NCBI GenBank assembly: GCA_019694805.1
Contig: JAIBBG010000001.1
Location: 1 to 64,000, forward strand
Reading direction: 5' to 3'
Origin: Flavobacteriales bacterium
GTDB lineage: Bacteria; Bacteroidota; Bacteroidia; Flavobacteriales_D; Sanyastnellaceae
DNA length: 64,000 nt
How positions within the stretch are numbered: the stretch's first letter is position 1; every line of letters begins with the position of its first letter. The notes under the pieces were generated by a model that did not search any database, was not told the origin of the DNA, and was given only the letters and a program-made list of their open reading frames with translations. A program made the position numbers and the translations under genes. Of this stretch, positions 51,368 through 61,656 are shown in pieces.

Positions 51368-52435
51368 TCATTTTGAAATCAGTGACGCGCTTACCTTTTT
51401 TCCAAGTTTGATAAAGTACTTTTCGAAGTATTGATAAACGAAATAACTCAATACGAAGGTGAGGATGATCGAGGAGAAAAATCGCACAAACTCCGGTACA
51501 TGAAAAAAATGTGTTCTGATGTATTCAAAAATAAAACCCGTGAGTTGAAACACGATCATGTGCAAGAGATAAACAGAATAGCTGGCTTCACCTAACAATT
51601 TTAAGGCTCTATCCACTATACCCGGCAAATGAAAGCGCAGTTTGTAAAAACCAATACACACCATGATACAAGCAGCGGTGAGTATCAACCTTGGGAAATC
51701 TGCTACCAGATGAATGCGATCACCATGCACAGGATACAAAACAAAAATGAGCAAACCTGCGATTAATATGATGGTATTGATGATCGGTTTGATCATGATA
51801 GGACGCAAGATCAAACCAATGAGATATCCACTGAGGAAAAGAAACAGTTGATTCAATGGATTGACATAATTGTATTGCTGTCCTTTTGCTTTAAATGGCA
51901 ATTCATCAATGACCATATAGAATGCATAGAAACAGTAAATCGCAAAAACAGCTATGACAAAGACGGCGAATAGAGCTCTGCTGCGCTTGCTCAGTAAAAC
52001 GAAAATCGGAAAGAAAACATAAAACACCAATTCATTTCCGATAGACCATACACCGACGGCGATTCCTTGATCCCAAGCGACGAAGCCAAATATGCCGGTT
52101 AGATTGAGAAACAGTTTTTTCCATTCGAATATCCCACCATTGAAGCAAAAGACAGAAGCTATGGTTGCTAACCAAAGCAGCGGCATGATCCTGAACACCC
52201 TTTTGATGAAAAAGTCGCCGACATCATGCAAGGCCGGTTTCATTTTATCATGATAAACATAAAACAAGGTAAGACCGCTGAGCACGTAAAAAACAGAAAC
52301 ACCATACAATCCCACGCGCCCCATGAAGGACTCTGCGTTGAATTCACCGAATGTTTTGGACATGTAATGAAACAGCATGATGCCTGAAGCTGCCAGTCCT
52401 CTTAGATAATCGAGATTGTAAAGACGTTCATTCAT
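51368..52435 (-). CDS. Acyltransferase family 3 membrane protein (OafA-like)
   Basis: 355 residues with about ten transmembrane helices. Starts with the family pattern LDYLRGLAASGIMLFHY (about 8-24; catalytic histidine in FHY) and has YGVSVFYVLSGLTLFYVY (about 44-61). Typically O-acetylates surface polysaccharides or other exported sugars. No polysaccharide gene is adjacent, so the acceptor is unknown. It stands alone between the Crp/Fnr gene and a terminator. Confidence 0.88.
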   Translation of the reverse strand: MNERLYNLDYLRGLAASGIMLFHYMSKTFGEFNAESFMGRVGLYGVSVFYVLSGLTLFYVYHDKMKPALHDVGDFFIKRVFRIMPLLWLATIASVFCFNGGIFEWKKLFLNLTGIFGFVAWDQGIAVGVWSIGNELVFYVFFPIFVLLSKRSRALFAVFVIAVFAIYCFYAFYMVIDELPFKAKGQQYNYVNPLNQLFLFLSGYLIGLILRPIMIKPIINTIILIAGLLIFVLYPVHGDRIHLVADFPRLILTAACIMVCIGFYKLRFHLPGIVDRALKLLGEASYSVYLLHMIVFQLTGFIFEYIRTHFFHVPEFVRFFSSIILTFVLSYFVYQYFEKYFIKLGKKVSASLISK

Positions 52436-52464
52436 AATTTCCGGCTAATATATCTCATGACATG

Positions 52465-52490
52465 AAAAAAGGCCGGCAAGGCCGGCCTTT
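52465..52490 (-). terminator. Intrinsic terminator of the 1330-residue T9SS gene
   Basis: Perfect 10-bp GC-rich stem AAAGGCCGGC / GCCGGCCTTT with a three-base loop; on the minus strand followed by TTTTTT. About 30 bp after the gene's stop. Confidence 0.92.
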
Positions 52491-52518
52491 GATCAAAACA
52501 CTAAAATTTCTTGCGGGG

Positions 52519-55500
52519 TCATTTTACGATGTTGAAAGCCTTGCGTGACACACTTCGCGTGGTTTTCACCGTGATATAATAATATCCCTGACTCAAAGTG
52601 GCAGTGTCAATTCTAACCGCTTTGGAGCCATTGGCATTGCCGGAATATACCAACTGGCCATCCGCATGAAATACATGGTATTCATCGATGACATCATCTG
52701 ATGAAACCTGCAACAAATCTGAGGCAGGATTCGGGAAAATGTTCACATTAGAAATATTAAATTCTTCGATTCCCACCGGATCACTGATGGTGATTGTCAT
52801 TTCCTGGTTAATCCAAGTGAATACACTGCTGCTTGTCAGTGAAAGAACAATCGTTTCGTCGCCTTCGAGAAGGAGATCATTGATCACCGAAATGTCGAAT
52901 GACTGAGTGGATGTGCCGGCAGGAAAAGTAATAACCACAGGGAAAACAGCATTGTAATCCACGCTATTTGCTGCGGTTCCGCTTACACTCATGATCAATG
53001 TGATGTCTGCTGACACATCAGAACCTATCACATTTACAGTAATGGTTCCTAAGGTTTCATCCACGCTGAGTGATGCCAATTCGAAACCCGCCATAGGTGT
53101 AGTTGGAGTAGTACAGGAAAGTGCTTCATGCGCCCCGATATGACTGAAGTCGGCCTGAGGATATCCGATCCACTGACCACTGGTGATGGCCCAATCCGGG
53201 TTACCTGCTATTACTTCCGGGCGACGAACAAGAACCTGATTCGAAGTTGAAAAATCACCGGCATCCCAACCAAAGTTGCCTGGATTTTCACCCACCACAC
53301 CAATACGATCAACCACACTACCTTGATACAACAATTCGAATGCGTCATTTCCAGTGAAAGAAGCCACTGCATCCTGCATATCTGCAGCAGCAATGAGCAA
53401 TGCATCGGCCTGAGTTTGTCCATTGCCATTGGAAAGCACAACATACACATCATGAGAAGCGAGTGTTCCACTCAAAGTGAGTGTCGCTGTCGGAGCGTTT
53501 GCACCATCTTGATACTGTTGTATGGTGTATGCAGACAAGTCGATGTCTGAATCCGTTGGATTGTACAACTCCAGTGCTTTGTTGGATTGAGTATCTTCTA
53601 CCACTTCTGAGAAGAAGAGGAAGGTGCAAGAAGGCACTGCACTGCAATCGGCAACATTGATTTGAATATTATTTGTTGAGAGCTCAGTACAATCAGAAGA
53701 TGAAATTCCGGTAACTGCAAGACCAACCTCTGTTGTAGTCGCATCCAGTTCGCCTAAGTAAGAAAGACCATAAACGTGGTAATTACCTACACTCAGGGTA
53801 TTGAAATCAAAAGGTGATGAAATGAGTTGAACGATCAAATCATTGTCATTGGCAACAACGTAAGTGTAATTTGCATCTATCGAAGCGGTGGTTGTTGCCA
53901 ATTCCCATGAATCACTTATATCATCGCTACAGATCGTCATGATGGTACTTCCATCTGACAATGAAACTTCAGCTCCATCGCAACCCGTGATGATACAGGC
54001 TGATCTGATAACGGTAATAAAATTTGCCGACAATGAAGAACAGGTATCCGAAAGAATATCCTGTACCAAATCATTGGATTCAGTGGTAGTTGCGTCCAGT
54101 GTTCCGGTAAATGATAATCCATAGATGTGGAATATGCCTTCGCCCAAAGCATCCATGTCGATCGGTGAAGTAGGCGCAATAAACATGATACTGTCATTGA
54201 CATTGGTGACAACATAGATATAATCAGCAGCGGGCATTGAAGTGTTGTTAGCCACGTCAACAGCGGTGTTTGGAAGATCCGAACATTGCACTACCGGCCC
54301 ATTACCATTCACCAGTTGAATGTTGCCACCATCGCAATTGAGGTCATTGGCCAAAATGGTAATGGTGATAGCCTGATCAATCCAATAGATATCTTCCGAT
54401 GAAGACAAAGTGAAAGTGATGGTCTCATCATTTTCGAGATCAATATCATCGATAATATCAAAAGAAAAAGCCACGACTGCTTCACCAGCTGCCGTTGTAA
54501 TTTGTGTAGGTGCGGTAAGGACATAGTCACTTCCGTTTACTGTACCAGTGAGTAGGATATCTATCGTAGAAGTATTGGTTACGTTTTCATAAAGCACATT
54601 GAATGACACCGTGCCGATATTCTCATCAACGGATAAATCTTCGGTAACGATGCCTGCGATGACTAGTGAACCACATGGATCGAAAAAATGATAACCCAAA
54701 TGTGAATAGTCCGCTGCATCAAAAACATTCCATTGTGTTTCCGAAATGGCCCAAATATTCGTTGGAGATTGCACCTGAGCTTGACGAACCAAATTCGTAT
54801 TTCTCGTAGAGCCATTGCCAACAGGCCAACCGGATTGGTTGCCCGGATTTTCTCCGACAACGCCGATTACATCAATGATCACAGAATCGTTGCGCAAAAC
54901 AACAGCATCATTTCCTGAGAAATTCGCGATGACATCAATGACATCCGCCGCAGCCAGCACTTCAGCATCAGCAGCACCGCCACCAGGGCCACCACCACCG
55001 CCGGGATTGGCAATGATATATACTTCGTAAGGAGCGAGTGAACCGGTGAGGTATAGAGTATCGGTTGCAGTAAGTGAACCGTTGGAATATTGCAGCACGC
55101 TATAAGATGAGAGGTCGATGGTATTTGAAGAAGGATTAAAAATTTCCAATGCTTTAGAACCATTGTTTCCTTCGAGGTATTCTGAGAAGAACAATTCGGT
55201 GCAAGGATCTACAAGAACGCAATCGTAAAGTGTAATGGTGTATGTATTCAACGCATAATCTATACACACCGAAGAAGTCACACCACTGGCAGGCATGCCT
55301 TCCATGACAGATGCCGGATCGATCGTACCTACATACGATGCGCCATAGACAACAAAAGAACCAGAAGGAAGGGTGCCAACATCCACCGTTCCTGTTGAAG
55401 TGGTTACAATGAGATCATTGGCATCTGCAATGATGTAGATGTACGATGCTTCGAGTGACGTTGAAGTATTGACAAAGTCGATTGTAGAAGATTGTAGTGC

Positions 55501-56511
55501 GCAACCTGCATATACATCAGATCCATTGCTATCACTCATTTCTCCACCCAAACAACCTGAACAACTGTTGATGACTATTTCCAGTGCATTTGCAGATAGA
55601 GACACACATGAGGTTGAAGAAATTCCCGCAACAGGTGCACCCACAGTAAGTGATGACTCAAGAATGGAATCATTGTAGGCCACGCCATAGATGAAGTAAG
55701 TACCAGCCAACATGTTGTTCACCTGATAAGTTGATCCAGCAAGTACTTCTAAAATTTGATCAGATCCATCAGTAAGCACATAGAAAATACTATCACCGTA
55801 TGCACTTCCATCCACAGCAAATTCGAGGGTAATTCCTGATTCATTATCACAAAGTGACACAGAAGAGGTTAGGTCTGAGAAAGCAATTTCACCACCTAAG
55901 CACTGAGGAACGTTCCAAGTGCCAGGAGTAACACCTTGTAGGATGAATGAAGTATTCACAAATGCATCACCTCCATCAGGAATTCTGGAGAGAGAATTAT
56001 CCTGTCCGGTCTGCTGAACAGTTTCATCCAATTGCGCATAGCCCGGAATGATGACATCGAGTCCAAGACCTGTGATCAGATTTGTTGCCGTTTGATCACC
56101 TGTTCCATAGACAGCAGCTTCTATCAAATCTGTAGTGAGAGGAGTCGTGCCATCCGGGAAATCAGTTGCATCGGCATGGTAAATGGCAACTGCGTCTTGT
56201 CCATTTTGCATGGTGGCATTGCCGATGATCAGATCCACGTTGGCTGTGTTGGCATTCCCGATCACAAAAAAGCCATTTTCATCCAACACATATCCGTCGA
56301 GATCGAGGGCTGAATAGCTCACTCCACTCTGTCCATCGAAATAGACGAAAACGAGGCTATCTAAAGCAAAGCCTGGGGAGCCATAGAGTTCAACAAATTC
56401 CTGCGTATCCGGCCCACCGGGATTATCACAATTGATTTCATTGATGACTACCGTTTGTGAGATAGCAACCAATGGCAAAGCCATTAAACAGGCAAGTAAA
56501 ATCTTTTTCAT
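52519..56511 (-). CDS. Giant T9SS surface protein with lamin-tail, Calx-beta and repeated domains
   Basis: 1330 residues. Signal peptide to about 19 (PLVAISQ). Lamin-tail domains at about 20-125 (VVINEINCDNPGGPDTQEF), 440-545 (FFSEYLEGNNGSKALEIF) and 970-1075 (FFSEVVEDTQSNKALELY). Four copies of a roughly 115-residue repeat, each beginning C(L/D)GG or CDGAE, with YIYV(V)xxxND and VYGxSYxG cores, and ending near a cysteine. Two Calx-beta domains (about 645-725 and 1160-1240: LSVDENIGTV / LSVDETLGTI; DDIDLENDETI). C-terminal type A sorting domain from IFPNPASDLLQV to KAFNIVK. Likely a long surface or matrix protein; no enzyme motif. Confidence 0.88.
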   Translation of the reverse strand: MKKILLACLMALPLVAISQTVVINEINCDNPGGPDTQEFVELYGSPGFALDSLVFVYFDGQSGVSYSALDLDGYVLDENGFFVIGNANTANVDLIIGNATMQNGQDAVAIYHADATDFPDGTTPLTTDLIEAAVYGTGDQTATNLITGLGLDVIIPGYAQLDETVQQTGQDNSLSRIPDGGDAFVNTSFILQGVTPGTWNVPQCLGGEIAFSDLTSSVSLCDNESGITLEFAVDGSAYGDSIFYVLTDGSDQILEVLAGSTYQVNNMLAGTYFIYGVAYNDSILESSLTVGAPVAGISSTSCVSLSANALEIVINSCSGCLGGEMSDSNGSDVYAGCALQSSTIDFVNTSTSLEASYIYIIADANDLIVTTSTGTVDVGTLPSGSFVVYGASYVGTIDPASVMEGMPASGVTSSVCIDYALNTYTITLYDCVLVDPCTELFFSEYLEGNNGSKALEIFNPSSNTIDLSSYSVLQYSNGSLTATDTLYLTGSLAPYEVYIIANPGGGGGPGGGAADAEVLAAADVIDVIANFSGNDAVVLRNDSVIIDVIGVVGENPGNQSGWPVGNGSTRNTNLVRQAQVQSPTNIWAISETQWNVFDAADYSHLGYHFFDPCGSLVIAGIVTEDLSVDENIGTVSFNVLYENVTNTSTIDILLTGTVNGSDYVLTAPTQITTAAGEAVVAFSFDIIDDIDLENDETITFTLSSSEDIYWIDQAITITILANDLNCDGGNIQLVNGNGPVVQCSDLPNTAVDVANNTSMPAADYIYVVTNVNDSIMFIAPTSPIDMDALGEGIFHIYGLSFTGTLDATTTESNDLVQDILSDTCSSLSANFITVIRSACIITGCDGAEVSLSDGSTIMTICSDDISDSWELATTTASIDANYTYVVANDNDLIVQLISSPFDFNTLSVGNYHVYGLSYLGELDATTTEVGLAVTGISSSDCTELSTNNIQINVADCSAVPSCTFLFFSEVVEDTQSNKALELYNPTDSDIDLSAYTIQQYQDGANAPTATLTLSGTLASHDVYVVLSNGNGQTQADALLIAAADMQDAVASFTGNDAFELLYQGSVVDRIGVVGENPGNFGWDAGDFSTSNQVLVRRPEVIAGNPDWAITSGQWIGYPQADFSHIGAHEALSCTTPTTPMAGFELASLSVDETLGTITVNVIGSDVSADITLIMSVSGTAANSVDYNAVFPVVITFPAGTSTQSFDISVINDLLLEGDETIVLSLTSSSVFTWINQEMTITISDPVGIEEFNISNVNIFPNPASDLLQVSSDDVIDEYHVFHADGQLVYSGNANGSKAVRIDTATLSQGYYYITVKTTRSVSRKAFNIVK

Positions 56512-56556
56512 TCAGATTAATTATGGTTTCAAAAAGTGCTGATAAACCAGAGAAGG

Positions 56557-56564
56557 CAAAAATA
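56557..56564 (-). promoter_or_regulatory. Putative -7 element TATTTTTG for the giant T9SS gene
   Basis: On the minus strand TATTTTTG matches TAnnTTTG exactly, giving a leader of about 40 nt before the ATG at 56511. No clear -33 TTG at standard spacing. Confidence 0.45.
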
Positions 56565-56662
56565 GAGTGTCTTGAAAAGTTCATTTTTACGAAGACATCA
56601 ATCCATGATGCCAAAGCTCCGGCCAGTCGCTCTCATTACAGACCGTCACCCGGTTTCCTTGG

Positions 56663-56909
56663 GTTACACCCGAATTATACCGATGAAATCTATTACAACG
56701 CTGAAATCCCTCCATGACGGGCACCCCAAGTCGTAACCTCATGGAGCAGGCTTTCCTCGATTTTCATTTTCATCGAATGGAACAACCGTGCAAGGTGGTA
56801 GACTTTCACATAGAAATCTTGTGGCGCCTGTCCCGATGCAGGCGGGAAGGGCCCGTCCTTTTAGGCTTTCAGCACTTCATAACGATCCCGACCGCATGAT
56901 TCGGGTTAA
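56663..56909 (-). repeat. 247-bp intergenic element B with terminal inverted repeats
   Basis: Read on the minus strand it starts TTAACCCGAATCATGCGGTC, continues GGGATCGTTATGAAGTGCTG, holds AAAATCGAGGAAAGCCTG in the centre and ends near ATTCGGGTGTAACCC, aligning along its length with element A at 16967-17176. An insertion carrying CGCCTGTCCCGATGCAGGCG and a second short insert account for the greater length. No reading frame of note. It fills about half the gap between two T9SS genes; the rest (56910-57029) shows nothing recognisable. Confidence 0.8.
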
Positions 56910-57029
56910 GACACTGCAAAATCCATTGAATGAAGGTGAATTGGGTCAGCATTCCATGATTAAGGGCTTTTTTTTCTCGATAAAATCAGGACCCTCATGA
57001 TATTTGAGGAAAGGAAATTTGAAATCAGC

Positions 57030-58112
57030 ATGAAAAACATCTACGCTGCCGCATTGGCATGTCTGTTTGCTTCTACCCTATCTGCCCAACAACTTACATC
57101 ACTCGAATCCATCGAGTATGATCCTACAAACCATCGGTGGCTTGCCGGGAATTCATCTAATGTGATTGTGGTTGATGACAATGGCAATGAACAAGACTAT
57201 TTCGGTTCAGATCCGGAAGCTGACTATGGCATGGAGGTGATGGGTACAGCACTTTATTCCATCGTTGGTTCTTCTGTGAAAGCCTATGATCTCACTTCCG
57301 GATTAGAAGTTTCTTCTATCAACATCACCGGTGCGCAGTTTCTCAATGGAATGGCCAGTGATGGAGATCACCGCATTTGGGTGACCGATTTCACCGCAAA
57401 AAAAATCTATGAAATTGACTTTACCGATTGGGCCAATCCATCATACGTTCAAATTGTATCCAGCACGGGAACCACACCAAACGGAATTTGTTATGATGAA
57501 GCCAATGACAGACTTGTATTTGTAAGCTGGGGATCTAATGCACCCATCAAAGCGGTGGCCTTGAGCGACTACTCCCTCACAACGCTTGTTCCCAATACTT
57601 CAGTTGGAAACATCGATGGAATTGACAACGATTCTTATGGGAATTATTACATCGCATCATGGTCTCCCAATCGTATTACAAAGTACAACAGCGATTTCAG
57701 TGCCAGTGAAATCATCACAGTCAATGGAACATTGAGTTCACCGGCTGATATTGCTTATGCGGAGGAAACGGATACACTTGCAATTCCAAACTCGGGTAAT
57801 CAGACAGTGCTTTTTGTAGGATTTACACCATCAGGAATTACAGAACGTTCGGATGAAAACCCATTTGGAGTGAATTGTTATCCCAATCCATTGACACCTC
57901 AATCGGTGCTCAGTTTCGAATTGGTAAGTTCCGGATTAACCACCATAGAAATTCTCGATCAACAAGGAAGAGTTGTAGAAGAATTGCTTCGAGAAAACCT
58001 GACGGCAGCAAAACATAAAATTGTTTTAGGTGAATTGGATTTGAGCTCCGGACATTATCTTTGGCGTATCACGAATGCCGAAGGATCTCAAGTCTTTCCA
58101 TTTATCAAGTGA
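57030..58112 (+). CDS. Secreted beta-propeller-like protein with T9SS sorting domain
   Basis: About 360 residues from ATG 57030 (the frame is open from 56997). Signal peptide ends ASTLSAQ. Residues about 20-270 show repeated four-strand motifs of a six-bladed NHL/SMP-30-like propeller (for example NGMASDGDHRIWVTDF, GICYDEANDRLVFVSW, IDGIDNDSYGNYYIASW, ADIAYAEETDTLAIPN). Type A sorting domain about 285-360 (VNCYPNPLTPQSVLSF, GHYLWRITNAEG). Role unknown; perhaps binding or lactonase-like, but no metal ligands were assigned. Confidence 0.82.
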   Translation: MKNIYAAALACLFASTLSAQQLTSLESIEYDPTNHRWLAGNSSNVIVVDDNGNEQDYFGSDPEADYGMEVMGTALYSIVGSSVKAYDLTSGLEVSSINITGAQFLNGMASDGDHRIWVTDFTAKKIYEIDFTDWANPSYVQIVSSTGTTPNGICYDEANDRLVFVSWGSNAPIKAVALSDYSLTTLVPNTSVGNIDGIDNDSYGNYYIASWSPNRITKYNSDFSASEIITVNGTLSSPADIAYAEETDTLAIPNSGNQTVLFVGFTPSGITERSDENPFGVNCYPNPLTPQSVLSFELVSSGLTTIEILDQQGRVVEELLRENLTAAKHKIVLGELDLSSGHYLWRITNAEGSQVFPFIK

Positions 58113-58190
58113 TCTCGTTAAGAGTCTGCAAGCTCTTCATGATTTTTGCAAACCGATGCACGAACCATGCACGGTAAATTTTGAAACCAA

Positions 58191-58221
58191 AAAAAGGCTC
58201 TCTGAAAATGGGGGCCTTTTT
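58191..58221. terminator. Hairpin terminator between convergent genes
   Basis: Stem AAAAAGGC / GCCTTTTT, extendable by G-T pairs, with a loop rich in A. Works on both strands: T run after it on plus, A run before it on plus. Confidence 0.75.
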
Positions 58222-58265
58222 AGTTGACATAAATCTCGCGAAGCCAAGAGGTTCGCAAATCGACA

Positions 58266-60011
58266 CTATTGATCCTGAAATTGCAATTCGAAGAGTCGTT
58301 TATAAATACCATTGGCGTTGAGCAATGTTTCATGAGTGCCTGTTTCCATGATGCGGCCATGGTGAAGCACAATGATCTTATTTGCACGACGCACAGTGGA
58401 CAGTCTGTGAGCGATGACAATACTTGTTCTATCCTTCGTGATGCTCTCCGTAGCAAATTGTATGAGTGATTCAGTTTGGGTATCTACTGAAGAAGTGGCT
58501 TCGTCCAGAATTAGAATTTTTGTATTCTGCACATAAGCACGGATAAACGAAATAAGCTGCCTTTGGCCTGTGCTCAACATACCACCACGCTCTCGTACAT
58601 TGTAATCATAATTACCCGGAAGCTTCATGATGAAATCATGTGTGCCAATTTTCTTACTGGCTTCCACTACTTCTTCTCTGCTGATTCTGTCGTCATAAAG
58701 CGTGATGTTATTGAATATGCTATCATTCAACAGAAAAACATCTTGAGATACCAAACCAATATTGCCGCGAAGAGCTTCAAGAGAATATTCTCGAATACGT
58801 TGATTGTCGATCAGGATTTCTCCGCGATCGGTATCATAGAATCTATTGATCAAGGCAGCCAGTGTTGTCTTTCCGGAGCCAGTTGCTCCTACAAATGCAA
58901 TCATTTCTCCCGGCCTGATCTCCATAGATATATCATGAAGAACATCTTGTTCAGGGGTATAACCAAATGAAACATTTCGGAATTCAATACCACCTTGATC
59001 AATCTTTTTTAACTTGCCCTCATCGACCTGTTGCTCGGGTGTATCCAACAATTTGAATACGCGCTCGGCATTGACCACTCCCATTTGCAAAACGTTGAAA
59101 TTATCAGCCATTTGACGAATTGGGCGATACATCATGGTGATGAAAGTGGAGAATTCAAGCAATTTACCCGGTGTCATCCGGCCATCGACTGATTCATGCA
59201 AACCCCACCAAATCATCAATGCTACAGACATCGCTGATAACAATTCCACTATAGGAAAAAAGATACTGTATGCCCAAATACCACGGATGTGTGCATCCCT
59301 GTGTTCAATATTGATCTTGCGAAATTTATCCTGTTCTATTTTTTCCCGATTGAAAATCTGTACGATGTTCATACCGGAGACATGTTCTTGAATAAACACA
59401 TTTATTCTTCCCACCTGATTTCTTACATCATTGAAAGATTTTTTGACAGCAACCTGAAAAATCCGTGTGGCATAGAATAGAATTGGAATCGGTATCAATA
59501 TCCATAAGGTCATTTTCCAATCCAGCCACAACATCATTCCAACAATAAAAAACAATTTGAGGAAATCTCGAACGATATCTAAAATTCCAGCGGAAAAGAC
59601 ATCAGCAACTCCATCGATATCGGAGATTAGCCTTGTGACAAATTGCCCAACCGGAGTCTTGTCGTAATAGTTCAGTTTGAATTTCAGCACATGTCGGTAA
59701 AGTTCCGAACGCAAATCAAAAGTGACAGACTGGGCCACCCTATTGGCCAATTGTGTTTGCACGTATTGAATAAGCGCTTCGAGAATCATTACAACGATGT
59801 ACCACATGGACAATCGGATGATGAGCGCTTGGTTGTTTTCACGAACTCCATCATCCAAAATATCGCGTGTAATCGCCGGTCGAATACCTACGATTGAGGC
59901 AAGCAACAACACCAGCGCCATGGTAATGAAAAAGGCAACCCTGTATGGCTTGCCTTTTCTGTATAGACGCAGAAATATGTTAAAGTCAAATGCTTTTCCG
60001 CTGTTACTCAA
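58266..60011 (-). CDS. ABC exporter, fused permease and ATPase (MsbA/multidrug type)
   Basis: 581 residues. Six-helix transmembrane domain (about 20-320) with FVTRLISDIDGVADVF (about 112-127). ATPase domain about 345-580: Walker A FVGATGSGKTTL (about 384-395), signature LSTGQRQL (about 486-493), Walker B ILILDEATSSVD (about 506-517) and switch histidine IVIAHRLSTV (about 536-545). Likely exports lipids or drugs as a homodimer. Preceded by 4 bp by the gene at 60016, probably co-transcribed. Confidence 0.93.
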   Translation of the reverse strand: MSNSGKAFDFNIFLRLYRKGKPYRVAFFITMALVLLLASIVGIRPAITRDILDDGVRENNQALIIRLSMWYIVVMILEALIQYVQTQLANRVAQSVTFDLRSELYRHVLKFKLNYYDKTPVGQFVTRLISDIDGVADVFSAGILDIVRDFLKLFFIVGMMLWLDWKMTLWILIPIPILFYATRIFQVAVKKSFNDVRNQVGRINVFIQEHVSGMNIVQIFNREKIEQDKFRKINIEHRDAHIRGIWAYSIFFPIVELLSAMSVALMIWWGLHESVDGRMTPGKLLEFSTFITMMYRPIRQMADNFNVLQMGVVNAERVFKLLDTPEQQVDEGKLKKIDQGGIEFRNVSFGYTPEQDVLHDISMEIRPGEMIAFVGATGSGKTTLAALINRFYDTDRGEILIDNQRIREYSLEALRGNIGLVSQDVFLLNDSIFNNITLYDDRISREEVVEASKKIGTHDFIMKLPGNYDYNVRERGGMLSTGQRQLISFIRAYVQNTKILILDEATSSVDTQTESLIQFATESITKDRTSIVIAHRLSTVRRANKIIVLHHGRIMETGTHETLLNANGIYKRLFELQFQDQ

Positions 60012-60015
60012 ATGA

Positions 60016-60570
60016 TCACGGATTAATCTTGAGTGAATTCATTGCCTTCACTGCAGCTTCTTTGAAATAATCGAAATCGCTAGGTTGAGCTGTAAAGGTG
60101 AGAATGACAGCTTTGTTATCGATGATCATGATATACTGAATAAAATGGAGTTCGAATCCATTGAGCTCACCTTTGTATTCAATCATGTATGCATCGCGCT
60201 TCGCCAACTTTTTCTTTTCCTTCGCAATGATGGTGGAATTGGTGAAAAATGCAGGAATATTTCCCAGACTCATTTCAACGTAAGCATCCAATGTAGAATA
60301 TTCAGGTGCTACAGGTTGTTCTAAAAGATTGATGTTATCCGTGAAATTGTCTTCACCACCCGATAAAGGAGTGTGCACAAAAAATGTGGTACCAGCATCG
60401 CCAGAGACATCCTTTGTCCAGCCATCGGGAAAATCCATCGCATAACGTCCGGCTTCTACTTTATTCCATTTACCGGGCATTTGATATTTCCTTGGGGCTT
60501 GTTCCTGAGCTGCAACGGCGATATTCAGGCAGAGAGCCGCAACGATTAAAATTGAAGAATGTAATTTCAT
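60016..60570 (-). CDS. Secreted PsbP/DUF1795-like protein
   Basis: 184 residues. Signal peptide ends NIAVAAQ (about 21). The mature part has the Mog1/PsbP-like layout: YAMDFPDGWTKDVSGD (about 43-58), then alternating strands and helices to FDYFKEAAVKAMNSLKI (the closing helix that is common in DUF1795/PsbP-like proteins). Function unknown. It lies just upstream of the ABC exporter gene on the same strand. Confidence 0.7.
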   Translation of the reverse strand: MKLHSSILIVAALCLNIAVAAQEQAPRKYQMPGKWNKVEAGRYAMDFPDGWTKDVSGDAGTTFFVHTPLSGGEDNFTDNINLLEQPVAPEYSTLDAYVEMSLGNIPAFFTNSTIIAKEKKKLAKRDAYMIEYKGELNGFELHFIQYIMIIDNKAVILTFTAQPSDFDYFKEAAVKAMNSLKINP

Positions 60571-60764
60571 GGTTTAAATTTATTGAGCGCTAATTTCATA
60601 CAAAATGGTCGAATTCAGGACAGTTTTCGAGCAATTTGTCGGAAATGTTAATTCCAATCATCCATTCGGACTTGCTTTCAACAATCCAGAAATCCATGAA
60701 CAGGCTACTCAGTAACCGATGTCCACCATACAGACAACACGGATCAGAATAGGTTGCTTTGTAA

Positions 60765-61583
60765 TTATCTGCGTATTTTTTCCATATCCGGATATACAAT
60801 TCTGGTGAGGTGAAGGCCTCGGGCCGCAACACTCTCACCTGCCATTTTCCTTTTCCCAGTCTCGATAATTTTTTGAAATTCCTCTGTGTTGAGTTTTCCG
60901 CGTCCCACGTCAATCAAGGTACCTACGACAGCTCGAACCATATTCCTCAGGAATCGGTCGGCAGTGATATGGAAAACCCATTTATAGTCATGTTTTTCCC
61001 ATATAGCACGTCGAACATCGCACAACGTGGTTTTTTGCCCTCCTCCAGTTTTACAGAAAGCGGCAAAATCGTGGTATTCCAATAACATAGCGGCTGCTTC
61101 ATTCATTTTATCCAAATCCAACGGCCATGGATAAAAATTGGAAAATCGTTCTACAAAAGGGTCGCGCTGCTGGTGAATGTGGTATTCATAACTGCGTTCA
61201 ATGGCATCGAATCTTGCATGTGCCAGGTTGTCTACCTCCCAGATTCTGTAAAGTCCGATGTCTCTGGGAAGCATCATATTCAACTTGAAAAAAATGTCAT
61301 CGAGGTTTTCGATCCGGTGTTCTGCATTGAAGTGCAGAAAAAAATCCCTGGCGTGAACTCCGGCATCCGTGCGGCCACAACCAACTGTCACGACCCTTTG
61401 CTGGCGTAATAATTTTCGCAGTGCACTTTCAATTTCTTCCTGAACACTATGCCCATTCAACTGGCGTTGCCAACCATGATAGTTGGTTCCATCATATGAA
61501 ATGCGCATGAAATACCGCTGCCACATTTCGGTTGATTGTGTTTCCTGACCTATTTCGTTTGATTGCGGATCTTCGGTAGTCAT
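60765..61583 (-). CDS. truA: tRNA pseudouridine(38-40) synthase TruA
   Basis: Isomerises uridines 38-40 in the anticodon stem of tRNAs. About 272 residues from ATG 61583; a TTG at 61595 would add four. After a variable 20-residue N-terminus come MRISYDGTNYHGWQRQLNG (about 22-40), the catalytic aspartate in CGRTDAGVHARD (about 69-80), FDAIERSYEYHIH and the C-terminal RFLRNMVRAVVGTLIDVGRG (about 210-229). Complete and typical. The 60596-60764 stretch after it shows no convincing gene. Confidence 0.95.
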   Translation of the reverse strand: MTTEDPQSNEIGQETQSTEMWQRYFMRISYDGTNYHGWQRQLNGHSVQEEIESALRKLLRQQRVVTVGCGRTDAGVHARDFFLHFNAEHRIENLDDIFFKLNMMLPRDIGLYRIWEVDNLAHARFDAIERSYEYHIHQQRDPFVERFSNFYPWPLDLDKMNEAAAMLLEYHDFAAFCKTGGGQKTTLCDVRRAIWEKHDYKWVFHITADRFLRNMVRAVVGTLIDVGRGKLNTEEFQKIIETGKRKMAGESVAARGLHLTRIVYPDMEKIRR

Positions 61584-61656
61584 ATCGGTTTGCAAGAATA
61601 CTGCAAGAAAACAAGACGATATTGATCAGAATGATTCAGTGTGCGATCACCACGAA

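Noticed and set aside
60596-60913. 105-residue minus-strand frame after truA
   Set aside because: Half of it lies inside truA in another frame; the rest has no recognisable features or start context.
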